This document shows positions 33,800 through 45,555 of a stretch of 64,000 nt of DNA, piece after piece. This stretch comes from Cyathus striatus (taxonomy: Eukaryota; Basidiomycota; Agaricomycetes; Agaricales; Nidulariaceae), in the NCBI GenBank assembly GCA_025738555.1, contig JAOVFP010000008.1, positions 744,001 through 808,000 of the forward strand, read 5' to 3'. The notes below the pieces were generated by a model. That model saw only the letters and a program-made list of their open reading frames with translations, was not told where the DNA came from and searched no databases. The translations under genes were made by a program, and so were the position numbers. Numbering within the stretch: the stretch's first letter is position 1; every line of letters starts with the position of its first letter.

Positions 33800-36300
33800 C
33801 TAAAGGAGTGGCTCGATCTTTGATGCAATGATACAGCTGTCGTGGGTGGGTAGCATTTGAAGGAGGGTTTGCGCATGGTGTTCCAGAGAATTAGCAGAAG
33901 CAGCAGACGTAGTAGTGGACTCAGAAGCAGGTAATGTTGTGATCTGCTTGGTCATTGTAAGTTCCCTGTATGTGGAGTCAGGATTGCGTTCGAGTACTGC
34001 GTGCGCTATTTTTGGATCCTCGGCAGGCATGCGATAACAATACTGAGGTTTGTCTTGAGAAGTCGATGCTGTGCATGGGCTTGATGCAGGGTCTGTGGCA
34101 GCTTGAGAACTATTCAATTTCGCCCGAGAATGAGTTTGAGCACGTGAAGTAGCAGATACAGCAGCTTCCTTGAGTGCGAGCTTCTCCCTTGTTTCCTTTA
34201 CAACTTTCTTCAGTAACTCTGTTTCATTGTCGTCGATAACACAAGCTTCATCCTCTTGAGTGAAAACAGGAGCAGACTGGGTGACTTCAGCAACTGATTC
34301 AGGCTCGGATCCGGAGTAGTTGTCATCATCAGGGGGAACTGGGTCTGTCCAAGTGTAAACTTGCAGAGGGGGAACAACACTAAACATATTTGAGGTGGGG
34401 GAAGTGTTTGCTGGACTTGGAGATGGAGGGAAGGTAGGTGTCGAATTAATTCTGTGCCAGCTATCAATTCGCTCATGTACATTGTTACCTGGAAGATAGT
34501 ATGTCACTCATTGACCATTGGGAAGGGCAACCCAGTGATTTGAAGGGTCGTGAATACATAGTTTGCACTCTAAGTAATCTTCGAGAATGTTGCAGTATTG
34601 ATATGTATGGGATGTATCTGAGCAGAATTCGCATTTTTGCTGAGGAGAAGCAGAGGAGTTCGAAAATGCTGAGTGAGGATGGGGATCATGGCATAGGGGT
34701 TGAAGCTGGGGCAATTTTGCGGCGAGTTGTTGTTGGTATGACATGAACATTTGAGAAAGTACCAGCATTATTGATTCTAAATTGTTCAAATTGAATATTG
34801 GCTTCGAAACAAGAGGTGCTGCAGGTCGGGTTGGTGTAGAATCGAAATTGGAGAAGGAACTGGAAGTATAAGTTGAAGAAAGGAGGTATCCGGCACTGTC
34901 AAAAACAGTCTTGATGGGAAAGGGGTTGGCTGGATGGTGCATGGGGTTGCTGACGGTAAGATAGGCTCGAAGTTTTGTTCTAAATTCCATATTGAAGCCG
35001 TGCATATAGGATTTTGAACCTTTGCGTTCTGAAATGTGACTGTGTTTCATCAAATAATTGAACATCTTGAGGAATTCACAGTGATATTCTCCAAGTTGAA
35101 GTCCATATACCATGGGTTTGAGTACCTGATTTTCGACAAAGATTTCGAATTTGGTCTCTGAATATATATGTTCCATTTCTGTTATATCCATGTCTGGATA
35201 CATCGTGCCGACGTTCCCACGTGACCTTCCAACATACCCGGTCCATTCCCGGAATGTACCCGCTTCGGGTTTACACTTCCCGACATTCCCGCCCGGGAAC
35301 ATACCCGGAACCCGTCGGGTTTTCTATCGGGTATCCCGGATACGTACTTTCTCTTATGACAGCCTCACCGCGTCATCATTCTATTACTCCTCTCTTCCAT
35401 TCCTACTTATACATTTCATTATGGCCTTTGTAGATTAGTTCCTTATTCTTCATTCTGAGCGCGTCATTTGCGCCCCTACTCCGCTTTGCCAAGACTTCAT
35501 TTCCTACTTACTCCTTTGACTTGTCCTTTGTATAATACTTCTACATTTGTATCTACAGGTTCCTACTTAGTATAAGTAGTCTTCCAGATGTAATAGGTAG
35601 TCTTCAGTATTCGTATCAACTCTGTACACTTTCTTCCTACTCTAAGTTCCGAAACCCGCTCCGGGTTTTCCTTCGGGTTTCTCTCCCGCTACCTAGTGTA
35701 GTGGCGAAGCCCTCTCTTGTACTCTGGAACATTTCCTTACATTGGATATCGTCTGTTGTGAAATACGAACCATTCCCTGGGGATATCCAGGCGGTGCAGC
35801 ACACAAGCTGAAGCCACAGTTCTTTCCACACTCCCACTCTACGTTTCCGCACCCGTACTCACTTCGGGTTTCCGTTATAGTTCTCCCACACCCTCCGGGT
35901 GTCTTTGCAACCACTTCTAAGCAGGAAGAGAATCGGTACATAACAATTTCAGATCCAGTGCCAGGGTAAAGTTCCAATAATTCAGTCTTGAAAGCAGTCC
36001 AGGAATTGCCATTACACGTGGTTAGATACTCCCATAGCTCGGCATCATCAATTGGTGCATAGTGGATCGCCCATTTGATGTAGTTCATGTCCAAGTAAAG
36101 TCCTGTGTTTAAACAGATAGTGTGAACGTCTGAAAGATACCATTGCAAAGATCTTGGATGGCCGTCAAACTTTGGTGCAGAGTGATGATTATGACCGGGC
36201 ATGTAAACAGGAGGGGGAAAAACTGGAGTAGTCAACATCTTGACTTCGTCGTTATCTGCAACAGGGTGGAGAGGGAATATGGGTGAAGTCAAAATGGAGG
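33800..36300 (-). pseudogene. Retroelement gag with CCHC zinc knuckle, interrupted
   Basis: Three readable pieces. 36292-35937 carries the capsid-like start (PKFDGHPRSLQWYLSDVHTI, TAFKTELLELYPGT). After the 733-bp insertion, 35203-34508 continues with DMDITEMEHIYSETKFEIF and a zinc knuckle CEFCSDTSHTYQYC (C-x2-C-x4-H-x4-C). Then a TGA, and the same frame resumes 34507-33800 with YYLPGNNVHERIDSW and a Ser/Thr-rich tail. The element's coat protein is thus broken by an insertion and a stop. Confidence 0.8.
35204..35936. mobile_element. 733-bp insertion in gag with 5-bp target duplication
   Basis: Flanked on both sides by TACAT (35199-35203 and 35937-35941), and removing it restores gag alignment. 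It is rich in CCCGG / CGGGTTT motifs, several arranged as short palindromes, giving high local GC. There are no terminal inverted repeats and no coding sequence. A 5-bp duplication fits LTR-type or integrase-like insertion, but the ends are not TG...CA. Class unknown. Confidence 0.6.
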
Positions 36301-36632
36301 AAGGAAAAGGGAGGTCTTGAAACGATTTGGAGTGATATCGACAAGTGTTTTGTTCCGTTGAGATGATAGGAAGTCCAAGTTGTCAGTCCAGAACAATAGA
36401 GACTGTCAATATAGTGTATAAAGTGAGTGGAGATAAATCTGTTGAGAATGACAATGGTGTTGAGTTGTGAAAGTCTGAAGTGACGAGATGAGGGTATTCT
36501 TCCAGAGAATTATAAGGAATAGTTGGAGGGTGAAGCAGAGAAAAAATGGCATGAAAAGAGTGAAATTTGAGTTGAGGAAGGGGGCAATAAGAATAGAAAC
36601 ACCTTAGAAGCCCCTCGCTGTGGGCTCCACTT

Positions 36633-37507
36633 TGAAGAGGTGATAAGTCGGTTGGGTGTACCTAAACAAAGAATAATAAATGAGTCGATCAAGACGTCTG
36701 TCCGATCTGGGGTGTTCTAAGGTGAAGGAGAATTAATTAGATTTTTGTAGAATAACTACAGGGATTTATATACTAGAAAAACCAATAAATCTAAAATAAG
36801 TAAGAGTAATTATATCAGATGGAGGATGTAAAAGGAAAAGTGTGAAACATTAGAAATAAATAGGAAACTCAGTAAGATAGTCCAATGCAGCGTTGTCAAT
36901 GACCAGGTCAGACCCCGTCAGTCAAAAGGGTCTAAGTCAGTAATTGACAGTCAACTGGTCAACCACTAACGGTCAATGGAAAAGGCCAAATGATATTACT
37001 AAGCCATAATCCGAGCGTTAATTGTGGCATCTGTCAGCACTCTAATTCCTGGGTCATGAAAGGGGTGGGAACGATTTTGACTATAGACCCATTGAGACCC
37101 CGTCAATATGTTTGACTGACCCGTCTATAGGTCGGATGGTGTATAACATAATCAGACCTCATTGACCTCCATTGACTGACCTCTCCAACACTGATCCAAT
37201 GTGTTGAGGTTTGTGAGGAGACAAGTTTTCCAAACATCAGGGTCTGGTGTCAGTGCCGATGTCAAAGCTATTATGAGAACTCGGAGTGTCACAGGGGATA
37301 GGTATGGTCAGGACAGTGTACGAAGAAGTATATTTTGAGGAAAGATTGAAACAAGCGAGCGGGGATGGTGATTGAACAGAGAGCACGAGTGGAATGTGTA
37401 TGAACACATCAATGATGCGTGATGCGTGATTACGTAATCGTATTTGGAATGTCTTCAGACGTGCGAGATATCGTGTTTCGCATCGCAGGCATTTTGCCTG
37501 CTCTACA
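36633..37507 (-). repeat. 5' LTR (561 bp plus a 314-bp insertion)
   Basis: On the minus strand it begins TGTAGAGCAGGC at 37507 and ends CACCTCTTCA at 36633. It is the same LTR as 16615-17175. About 14 of about 17 substitutions between them are CG in the other copy and TG or CA here. The four outside bases are GTGA, as at the far end of the other LTR. Confidence 0.85.
36888..37193. mobile_element. hAT-like non-autonomous element (306 bp)
   Basis: Ends CAGCGTTG... and ...CAACACTG form short inverted repeats of the hAT type. It is flanked by an 8-bp duplication with one mismatch (GTCCAATG 36880-36887, ATCCAATG 37194-37201). The interior has repeated GTCAATGG / GGTCAGTCAA motifs. No transposase. 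It sits inside the 5' LTR and is absent from the other LTR. Confidence 0.75.
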
Positions 37508-37769
37508 TCACGAAGGGCAGTTAAGTGCATATGCACAACACATGTTATAAGTCATGTTCTTGAGCAGAACTTTCATAATCACAAGATTGAATAGTGGGCT
37601 CATCCAAGTCAATATCATTTTGATATCATGGTATGAATCATGATGATTACACTGCAAACTTCTCTGCAAACGGTGATGAACAGATAGTGATACTATCAAC
37701 AAAATAATAACAGGGAGGGCCTAGGGCAGCAGGGCCACGCCCAATGACATATCACATGATGGCAGTGTA

Positions 37770-38045
37770 CTGTAGACTTTCGACCAACTGTTCAGTCACG
37801 CATCACACGACGCTTTGAACTTGAACAAATGTCTCATTAATCACACATCACAGAGCAATTTGAACAGTGGTATATCCGATTTGAATAGAGGTTAGGGTCT
37901 ATTTTCAGCGGCTCGCTTCACTTGCAAAAATTCTCATGAACAGATATTCCATTCGTCACGCATCACACTGATCCTTGAACAGAGGGTCCAACTGTTCATC
38001 GTCGTCACAGCGTAATTCGATGATCAGTTGGTCGAAAGGGTGCAG
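37770..38045. mobile_element. MITE with CTGCACCC ends, copy 1 (276 bp)
   Basis: The right end is the reverse complement of CTGCACCCTTTCGACCAACT and the left end is the degenerate version CTGTAGACTTTCGACCAACT. TA lies on both sides, as for Tc1/mariner-type insertion. The right half is highly similar, in inverted orientation, to the start of 45052-45555. Confidence 0.7.
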
Positions 38046-38047
38046 TA

Positions 38048-39858
38048 TCTCCAGTGTGCACTCCTCAGCCACAAGTCATATATGTCCTTCCAAATAAAAT
38101 GAGTGCTAAAATCGAGATTGTCCATGAAGAACAAAGGTATACTACTTTGATTTACTTATTCTGCAATCGATTTTAAGCCAGGTGCTTATTATGGTAAGAA
38201 AGAAAGAGGTGTTGTTGTGGTTGATTTGGCATCGCCTTCTGCTTGATCAACAATTTCTAGGACCAGCCTAGGACACTACATTTGTAGTGTTGCACTGCTT
38301 GCCTTGTTGCCTTCACCTTCGCCTTCATCGACCATCCTGGATATCTTTAACTAACTTCACAGCTCCGCCAGTGGCATTTTAAATTCTGTTTTTCTTGTAC
38401 AGAGCCATTATCTAACTTGAATATTACTCAAGGTCAAGCCCTCTTAAAAGTTAAGCCCCAAATTTGTCCGGGTGCCACGTGTCTAGTGACCATATCCTTG
38501 GCGGTTTGCTTGGCTGTGTCAGGCTCACTGCTACTTTCCTCATCGGAAAGTTATCGCATTGGTTGCATTGGACGGCTTTTCATGCGATAGCTGACGTCCT
38601 TCGCTAACAGAGTTCTGAGAAAGTAGGTCGTTTGTTCAACTTATTCGAATGAGCTTCATTTACGCAATGACTGTGTTTGGCTGTGGTAGTATAACTGACA
38701 TGATTCAAGGCGGGGTTTAGGTCAAGTTCACATAAGTAGGTAACGCAGTAATAGACTCCGATCGTCATTCATACATCGAGATTCGAGACGCAGCCTGGTA
38801 TCATTTTATCCTGGATTCATTTAATACCCAGTCGCTCGATCTGCCAGCAACGAGCATGATTGTTCGGAATCTCTTTCAAGTTCAGCCATACATAGCGTTT
38901 CTTGTTATAGTTGAATCAAATTCAAACTACAGGTTCATCTGCAGGTCTGAACTTTAACCGAGAATACACAGACATAAGCAGATATAAGTACCTTTACTTA
39001 CGATATCATATCCCGATGCAAATCGACCCTGGGATTGAGGAGCCCTTAGAATTCCTTAAAACTCCCATGCGAACATGACATGACATGTGGCTAGCCCGCC
39101 AGCTCCTAACGGACTTCACGGAGAGTAATCCAGGAGTACCGCTTCGAAGCTTCAGTATCGCTGCCATACTAAACTTGACTGGGTCGGTGTATGAGTCCAA
39201 TCGGCTAAGAACACGGAAAGATATCCAATGATCTGGGCCTGACCCGTTAACGCGCATTGGCCTGTGTTTGTTTGAAATTGCCTCAAAACATGTTCTCTAA
39301 GGAGAATTCGTCCTTGCTTATACCTACCATTGGACGATTACGATTAACGCCCTTTCACCTTAGACTAACGCCCAACAAAGTATATCTCAAAAACTGCTGA
39401 AAGATATCATAGACATGTATCCCCGCATCTCTTCTATCCCTATATGATAGCCATCAACTTAAATCAATTCTAACCGTGCACTCGACACCATCTAGACGTT
39501 GATCCGACCTTCCTCCTCCCAATCATTGATTTGGTTGACAAATATCCACACAAATCGCTCTATAATCCATCGGGCACCGAATACTTACTCCACTCAGCAC
39601 ATCACGGAGCATCACGGTATATCCTGACAGCGATAGACTGCCCCTGCCTGAGGCCGCAAGCTATGTATCTGCCCCGCGGCGCGCATTTCTGATAGGTCTG
39701 CCTAGTCTGCCTAGGCATCCGTGTGCGAAGTCATGCGACCTTGTGCTTCAACAACGGGAGCAAGGCCTGAACGGAATGCGTTAGCCTTCGTGGGTTCGTC
39801 CGATTTTGTACTTAATCAGAACATATTCAACCGAAGAAACATCCTCCTCCTCTCCAAC
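38048..39858. other. Intergenic region and lectin promoter
   Basis: About 1.8 kb without a supported gene. The last ~150 bp share short blocks (e.g. GTCATGCGACCTTGTG) with the region upstream of the dead lectin copy at 18375-19898, so that part is probably promoter duplicated together with the gene. An 83-codon frame at 39006-39257 has no support. Confidence 0.5.
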
Positions 39859-41130
39859 ATGCGTTCTAACGTTCTCGTCTCACTGGTTTCTCTTCTCGCT
39901 GTCACCACTCCTGCTCTGGCGAGGCAGTATAACATTCGTAATTGGTGTCCTTCTGCGATCAGCATTTATCTCGCTGGAAAACTGCAGAAGAATCTCGCGG
40001 TTAACGGACGCCTATCCCTCAATCTTACCGATGACGAAGGTTTCTTTTATACTAATGCCAATCGTAAATCTACGAACAGTAATGGAACAAGAGTAGCTTT
40101 CAAGCTTGAGGTATGTACATTACACAGTCCCAGTGCTATTGCGACTTACGCCCGCGATAGAAACCATACGGGTATTACTACATGGTTATAGACCCTAACA
40201 ACTTCAACGTCGGGATGAGCATCAAGCCCGACGACGCATCCGTCCCAGGAATTGGACCGGTAACTCTTCCCTCATCAGTGCACGATTTGCGATTGCTAAT
40301 TTCGCGACTAGAACGATGGCCGTTGCGGAGCATTTTCATGCCTCGCTGCTTCATGCACAAGTGCATACAATAATAACCAGGAGCCTAAAAATCTTGCTTC
40401 TTTACCAACCTCAAGCGCCCCTCAAAGTCCTTTGAACTCGTGCCTTGACGCGAACACTTCCTATACTGTCACGTAAGTTTACCTTCTCTCTTTGGGTAAC
40501 TCGTTGCTAAAACGTTAATACAGATTCTGCCCTGCCGAACGCTGGCCCCCGACCAGCCTGACTATTCATTATAACGGCGTCCAGGACTACTGCTTAGATG
40601 TCAAAGGTGCCAAATTCGAGAATGGCACACCTGTGCAGCTGTAAGTAACAATCCTGCTCTCGCGTCCGAATCTGCGATACAAATTGGCTCTAACTTCGAA
40701 AATGACAGTTACGAGTGCAATGGTTCTGCTGCACAGAAGTGGGTCATTAACGGCTTTAGCACAAAGGTGAAATTGGCTGGAACCAACTTCTGTTTGGATG
40801 CTGGATCCTGTAAGTATTCTTAAAGTGTCATTTAGAGTCAGACGAGCTTATTGACATGATAACGTAGCTCCAGGGAACGGCGTTGGAATGAAGATTTGGC
40901 AGTGTTACGATAACCTCCCTGCACAAGCTTGGTATTTCACCGATGACTACCGTATTGCGCTGGAGGGCATAGGTATGCTTCATGTGTCGTTATTTCATCA
41001 GAATGGTTCGTTCTGATGTCTTATAGGACAATGCCTTGACTTGCCCAGCGGAAGTTTGAAGAATAGCGTGCAAGTCCAGACCTGGAAGTGCACCAATGGC
41101 AATACCAACCAGATTTGGGTGCCTTCATAA
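39859..41130 (+). CDS. Secreted lectin: thaumatin-like segment + ricin-B-type beta-trefoil, 7 exons
   Basis: Exons 39859-40110, 40161-40259, 40312-40472, 40524-40640, 40709-40809, 40868-40972 and 41027-41130 join in frame (939 nt, 312 residues), all introns GT-AG. Residues 1-21 are a signal peptide (MRSNVLVSLVSLLAV...ALA). Next comes a small Cys-poor beta domain (QYNIRNWCPSAISIYL, DDEGFFYTNANRKS, YYYMVIDPNNFNVGM), then a CGAFSCLAASCTSAY linker, then a beta-trefoil with CLDVKGAKFENGTP, AAQKW, CLDAGS, PAQAWYF, QCLDLPSGS and a final TNQIWVPS; the QxW repeats mark the ricin-B lectin fold. It presumably binds carbohydrate outside the cell. There is no catalytic or toxin chain. No defect was seen. 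Confidence 0.88.
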
Positions 41131-42369
41131 TCTGTCTCTGTATCCTATTGGACAACTCGGACTTGTAACACGTTCTGTTTACTACTTAAATTTTAGCCTA
41201 CGAAAAGAAATTCGGACCTTGATTTATGACTGCACTGGACTTTTTACGTATTTTACGTCCATTGTTTAATGTCGTATATGTACATGCATATTTTTCGTCA
41301 TGCGACATTATGAATCCGAGAGTGATAGTGACAATGCGACTGAAGCAGTTGTGCGTAGACTGAAATAGGCATTATTAACGAGTGAAAGATATGTGCAAGA
41401 TGGAGGAGACATAGAAGGCTGATATAGAATAAGTACGTAAAATGTACGGCACTTGTAACATTACTTCCGCACAACTTACGCGTAACGTAGTCACAGTACA
41501 TATAGGGGTTGGAAAGAACTATTTTTGCTTCATTTAATAAAACGAGGCAATAACTGAGTCATAGTCATAGCATCTTGGTTTAAATAACGTTCGAAGTTCA
41601 GCGCTCAGCGCTCGACGTCGTTCTACACACCATTGCTGATTGGTCTGAAAGATACCGAGCGTATTCTGATGGCTATGAAACCACCAGCGGAGAAGGTAGC
41701 AATTGCATTGCTGGAGTACCTGAAGGGAACAGTGGAAGATGACGGTAACTGCTAAGACGAGATCGAGAACCACAATGTAAAAGATGAGGAAGACGAACCT
41801 AAACGGTAGGTTGATGAAGCAGAGGTACAACATACGAGGAAGAGTAGTAACTCGTCTCGCCTTTCTCCAAACTATGAAGAGCTTCAATCCCCCAATGTTG
41901 TAAAACTGGTGGAACTGAAAGAGATGTTCAAAAAGTGCAAGTCAGGAGAACATCAGGGAGCTACGTAAGCTCGAAAACTCTAGACCAGCGAACATTGCTA
42001 CATTATTTTGTAGGTTACATCATGGAGGGTATTAAAAAACAGGAGCCAGTGGATTAACTTGTGGGTGTTTTTCGATTCGTCATGGAACTTGAGACACTGA
42101 TATTTTGAGTTCTCCTCTTGGAGGTATTGGGCGGTGGCTGTTTTCAATTGAGCCAACTCTAATTCTGAACGATTATACTTAGATCCCGTATTACTATTAG
42201 TAATGCCTCTGTCATGTGCGGTAGATCCGATTGGGGCCGACAGTTTAACGGACCCGATCTACTAACAAAATCTAGCCCTTGGAATGGTAGAAGTGCTCAG
42301 CCCACCACCTTCCGCTGCTTCGTTTAAAAATGGTCACAGAAGATGATATATTTCTTGTATACCTGAAAA
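41131..42369. other. Intergenic region, nothing certain
   Basis: A 117-codon minus-strand frame (41534-41887) with a hydrophobic middle is the only sizeable candidate and has no recognised motif or duplicate. Similarity to the secreted-gene upstream module starts at about 42370, possibly from 42280. Confidence 0.45.
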
Positions 42370-42602
42370 AAGAGATAAGGAGTGGTCGCCTTTCATTGTC
42401 AAGGTAGCTGATGAATCATGGAAGGATATGGTGCACCCCGCTCATGGAGCGGGCAGTGACTAGTAACCATTCGCGACGGGGGGGATATCATTAACGAGAT
42501 ATAGAATCTTTGAATGCATAGCCACAACACTGGTCATCTAACGCACAGTCATCATTCACGGGAATATTTAAATAGCTGGACAATTGCATGACTTACTCAT
42601 AA
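42370..42602 (+). promoter_or_regulatory. Shared upstream module, copy 1 (before GH43-A)
   Basis: It contains CTTTCATTGTCAAGGTAGCT, a CACTCATGGAGC-like block, ACTGGTCATCTAAC and a TATTTAAA box at 42565-42572, 38 bp before the ATG. The same blocks in the same order precede 52737 and 60568; the 49440 copy shares the first and third, with the third diverged. Confidence 0.65.
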
Positions 42603-44225
42603 ATGTAGTGTTCTCTAGCTCTATTCGGGTCACTTTTTGCTTTCCTCGTTGCATCTGCACAGGAAGTGGCCAAACCCTTCGTTGTAACCGGGAACACTGT
42701 TGTATCTGATCCCACTGCGTGTCAGGACAACCATGGCACTTTTTTTGTCTTTTGTACGTCTTATACATACCGAAAGGCATATGGGTCCGCTGTTAACTAC
42801 ATCAATGCTCCGGGTTCTCGCAGCTACTGCGCCGGGGATTTCCATTCGAACATCTCCCGATCTTGTCAATTGGACGCTTATTGGATCGGTTTGGTCTGAG
42901 GGTGAAAACCCAAGCTGGACAGATCAATATACTGGAACTTCCAACGGGTCGGTCTATGTTTACGTGTTTTACTATTTATCATGACACCTCTCCGTGCTAG
43001 AACCTTATGGGCACCAGACTGCACATACCAAAATGGAGAATTTATTGTAAAATGTTTCTGTTGCATGATGTTCTTTTTGTTTCTTTGACCAGTTCTAGCT
43101 TTATTACTGTGCTTCGACTGATGGATCGCAAAATGTACGTGGGGCTATGGCATTGTTCCGAATCACACTTTGCTCTTTCTGATGCTCATTAGGGTCTTGG
43201 GTGAATCACGGATTGGTGACTTCAACGTCAAGTGCAAATGATTCCAATGTATGCTTTCTATTTACATAAACTTAAGTGAAGCTCTCTGATTAGTCAACAT
43301 AGGCTATAGACCCAAAGTTCGTATAATATATCTCATTTCACAGAACTTCCTCATCATTATTCGTTATGTAGCTTGATTATTGGTAAGTGATAGCTTATCG
43401 TCCCCAATATTTGGAGCTGATGCGATTCATCCTTGCGTGTGGTTGGGGAGGAATGGTTCTTATCATTTGGAAGCTTTTGGACAGGTATCAAACTCGTAAG
43501 GTTTGTTCCTTTCGTCTTTGCACACTGTAATCTCTTTATCTCATACCGGTATACCATCTGTAGTTTGGATCCTAATACCGGCCTGCTGAAGGACAGCACC
43601 ACTACTTCATTGGCTGAACGATAAACGAGCGCTGGTGTCATAGAGGCTAGTGTTATCTTCGAGTTTGGAGGCTATTTCTACCTTTTTACATCATGGGTTG
43701 CTTGCTGCCAGGGCGTAAAAACTCTCATCGTTGAACGTGCCACAAAGTTTGATTTTTGCTGACAGTGTACCCGTTTTTGGCTTGAATATTTTTTAAAGCG
43801 TAACGGGACCTTATATTGCTCAAGATAATGTCAATTTGTTAGAAGGAAGTGGTACTTTGGTTTTAGAAGGTAATGAAAATGTAAGATATATATCTAATGT
43901 TGCATACATAATGTTCTTAATGTCATTGCAGATTATTAAGCCTGGAGGCCAGGGCCTACTATTGATCAATGGAAAACCGATTTTGTTCTATCGTCAGTCC
44001 TTTTAACTGCTATTATGGTTAATGTATATACTTACCATATACAGATTATTATGACCAAACAGGTACCAATCGCTATATAAGTGGTATGTAATTAATCTGC
44101 GTTAATGATATTGACATTTATTAGTTGAGTATCAATAATTTGGACTTCTCCAGTGGTTGGCCAGTGAGTGTCAGGTTTATTTAGTGTATGTAATAAGCTC
44201 TAAACTACATCATAGGTTGTGGATT
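42603..44225 (+). pseudogene. GH43 arabinanase, dead copy A
   Basis: Same exon layout as the intact copy at 52737-54466. Codon 2 is TAG where copy B has TGG. The signal peptide, ISIRTSPDLVNWTLIGSVW, LWAPDCTYQNGEF and IEASVIFEFGGYFYLFTSW are still readable. The exon carrying TGLPG is missing (deletion near 43137-43190), a TAA interrupts SLAER*TSAG near 43622, and later exons have frame problems. Only fragments could be translated. Confidence 0.85.
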
Positions 44226-44929
44226 ACGTTTGGCAAGATTTCTGTACCCCGACTTGAATGGACGCACTATTCATTTTGCGTGACGTTACCTCAGGTTAGG
44301 ATTACGTGGGCAAGTCAACCAACACATATTGGTATCGGTGCAGGTTGGTTCTCATAGTTCTATGTTCTATGTAGATACTGCGCTGCCTTTCCCGTTGCGC
44401 ATGTGGAACCATTGTGGAAAGTGACTCTTGCTTTGTTCATTATTTGTATCAACTTTGCTGTCAAGTTACTTCCTTCCTATTTAGTTTGTTGCTGCTTTAC
44501 TGTTATGCTACCTCCTCGCACCATGATTTCTATTACTTCAATTGCTTCATTCGTAAGTTAACATGCCCCTGTGCGGCTGCTACTAAATAGTACTTATACG
44601 TAGTAAGTAACAACCAATTACTTCCTTGGTACTTACTGCTTATAAGTTATAACACTTTTACTTATACTTTCTTTTTAATACATAATTATAATCTATCCTT
44701 GGTGTCAAGTTTTAACGAGATATGAGAGCACCTTTCCGCGATTCCCCTTTCCTGAAGCAAGTCTGCTGACATAAGTAGCTGCTAAGTAGTTGCGCTAGCA
44801 AGTCCTAGGTTCAACAAAGCCCATCAGCGGAATCACGTGGTTCTTACCATATGAAGACATATGGAAAGTTGAAACCAGGGTCAAGATCTACTAGACTGTA
44901 CTAGAGCAAGTCCGGAGTGTCGAGTCGCA
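44226..44929. other. Spacer, nothing recognised
   Basis: T-rich decayed sequence downstream of GH43-A. Only short frames. Confidence 0.4.
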
Positions 44930-45051
44930 ACTGTTTACAGTTGCTTAAATCGAAGGATGATACCCAATTGAGTTCGTTCAAGTTGTTCACCTCTGCTAAA
45001 CTTGTCCAAACAGACTCTTCGTTGCTTCTTTCGTCACGATGACCACGACTA
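44930..45051 (+). pseudogene. Fragment related to the M28 protease upstream region
   Basis: It shares CTGTTTACAGTTG and GATGACCAC blocks with 52090, 54650 and 59895, which lead into M28 protease pieces. It is cut by the MITE at 45052; at the undisturbed site the sequence runs on from GATGACCACCACTATAAC (near 54740). Confidence 0.5.
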
Positions 45052-45555
45052 CTGCACCCTTTCGACCAACTGTTCATCGAATTACGCTGTGACGACAATG
45101 AACAGTTGGACCCTCTGTTCAAGGGTCGGTGTGATGCGTGATGAATGGAAAATCTGTTCAGTGAGTAATTAGTTTATATAATCATTGTGATGCGTCTGTG
45201 CGAGCTCTTGCTCGACTCGCCTCACTTTCAATTATTCTGAATCCCGCAGAATGTACATTGGAAGAGGTTGTTGGTAAAGTAGGATGCGTTCAAAGGATTT
45301 TTTAAAAAAATACATTATATTCTTCAATGACTTATGAAGAACACTAAACGATACACAGTAGTTGCAAAGTATTAGTAGTACTATCTTTAGCAACAATTAT
45401 TGCAAATCACAATGATTTTTTTTTGAATTTCAGCTGTTCTCAAATTTCCTCGTACCTCTGTTCATGGAGCAGTGTGATGCGTTACAAAATGTATATCTGT
45501 TCATGTTCATGGCGTCGTGTGACGCATTACTGAACAGTTGGTCGAAAGGGTGCAG
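45052..45555. mobile_element. MITE with CTGCACCC ends, copy 2 (504 bp)
   Basis: Perfect long inverted ends (CTGCACCCTTTCGACCAACT and its complement) with TA at both flanks (45050-45051, 45556-45557). The first ~150 bp match the right part of copy 1 at 37770-38045. No coding sequence. The insertion site can be read from the paralogous empty site near 54745. Confidence 0.8.

Larger units (their letters stand above)
33641..37507 (-). mobile_element. LTR retroelement, 5' half (5' LTR and gag)
   Basis: On the minus strand, from right to left: 561-bp LTR with a nested hAT-like insertion (36633-37507), a probable primer-binding site region just inside (TGGAGCCCACAGC), gag (about 36300-33800) split by a 733-bp insertion, then the tandem array. 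No protease, polymerase or 3' LTR follows. It complements the 3' half at 14906-17175. Confidence 0.8.

Noticed and set aside
39859..41130. Ricin-like toxin
   Set aside because: Only the carbohydrate-binding beta-trefoil type is present; there is no ribosome-inactivating chain, and the N-terminal part is a secreted thaumatin-like segment.
41534..41887. 117-codon hydrophobic frame, possible membrane protein
   Set aside because: Single frame with no motif, no intron structure and no relative in the window; kept only as a note in the spacer entry.
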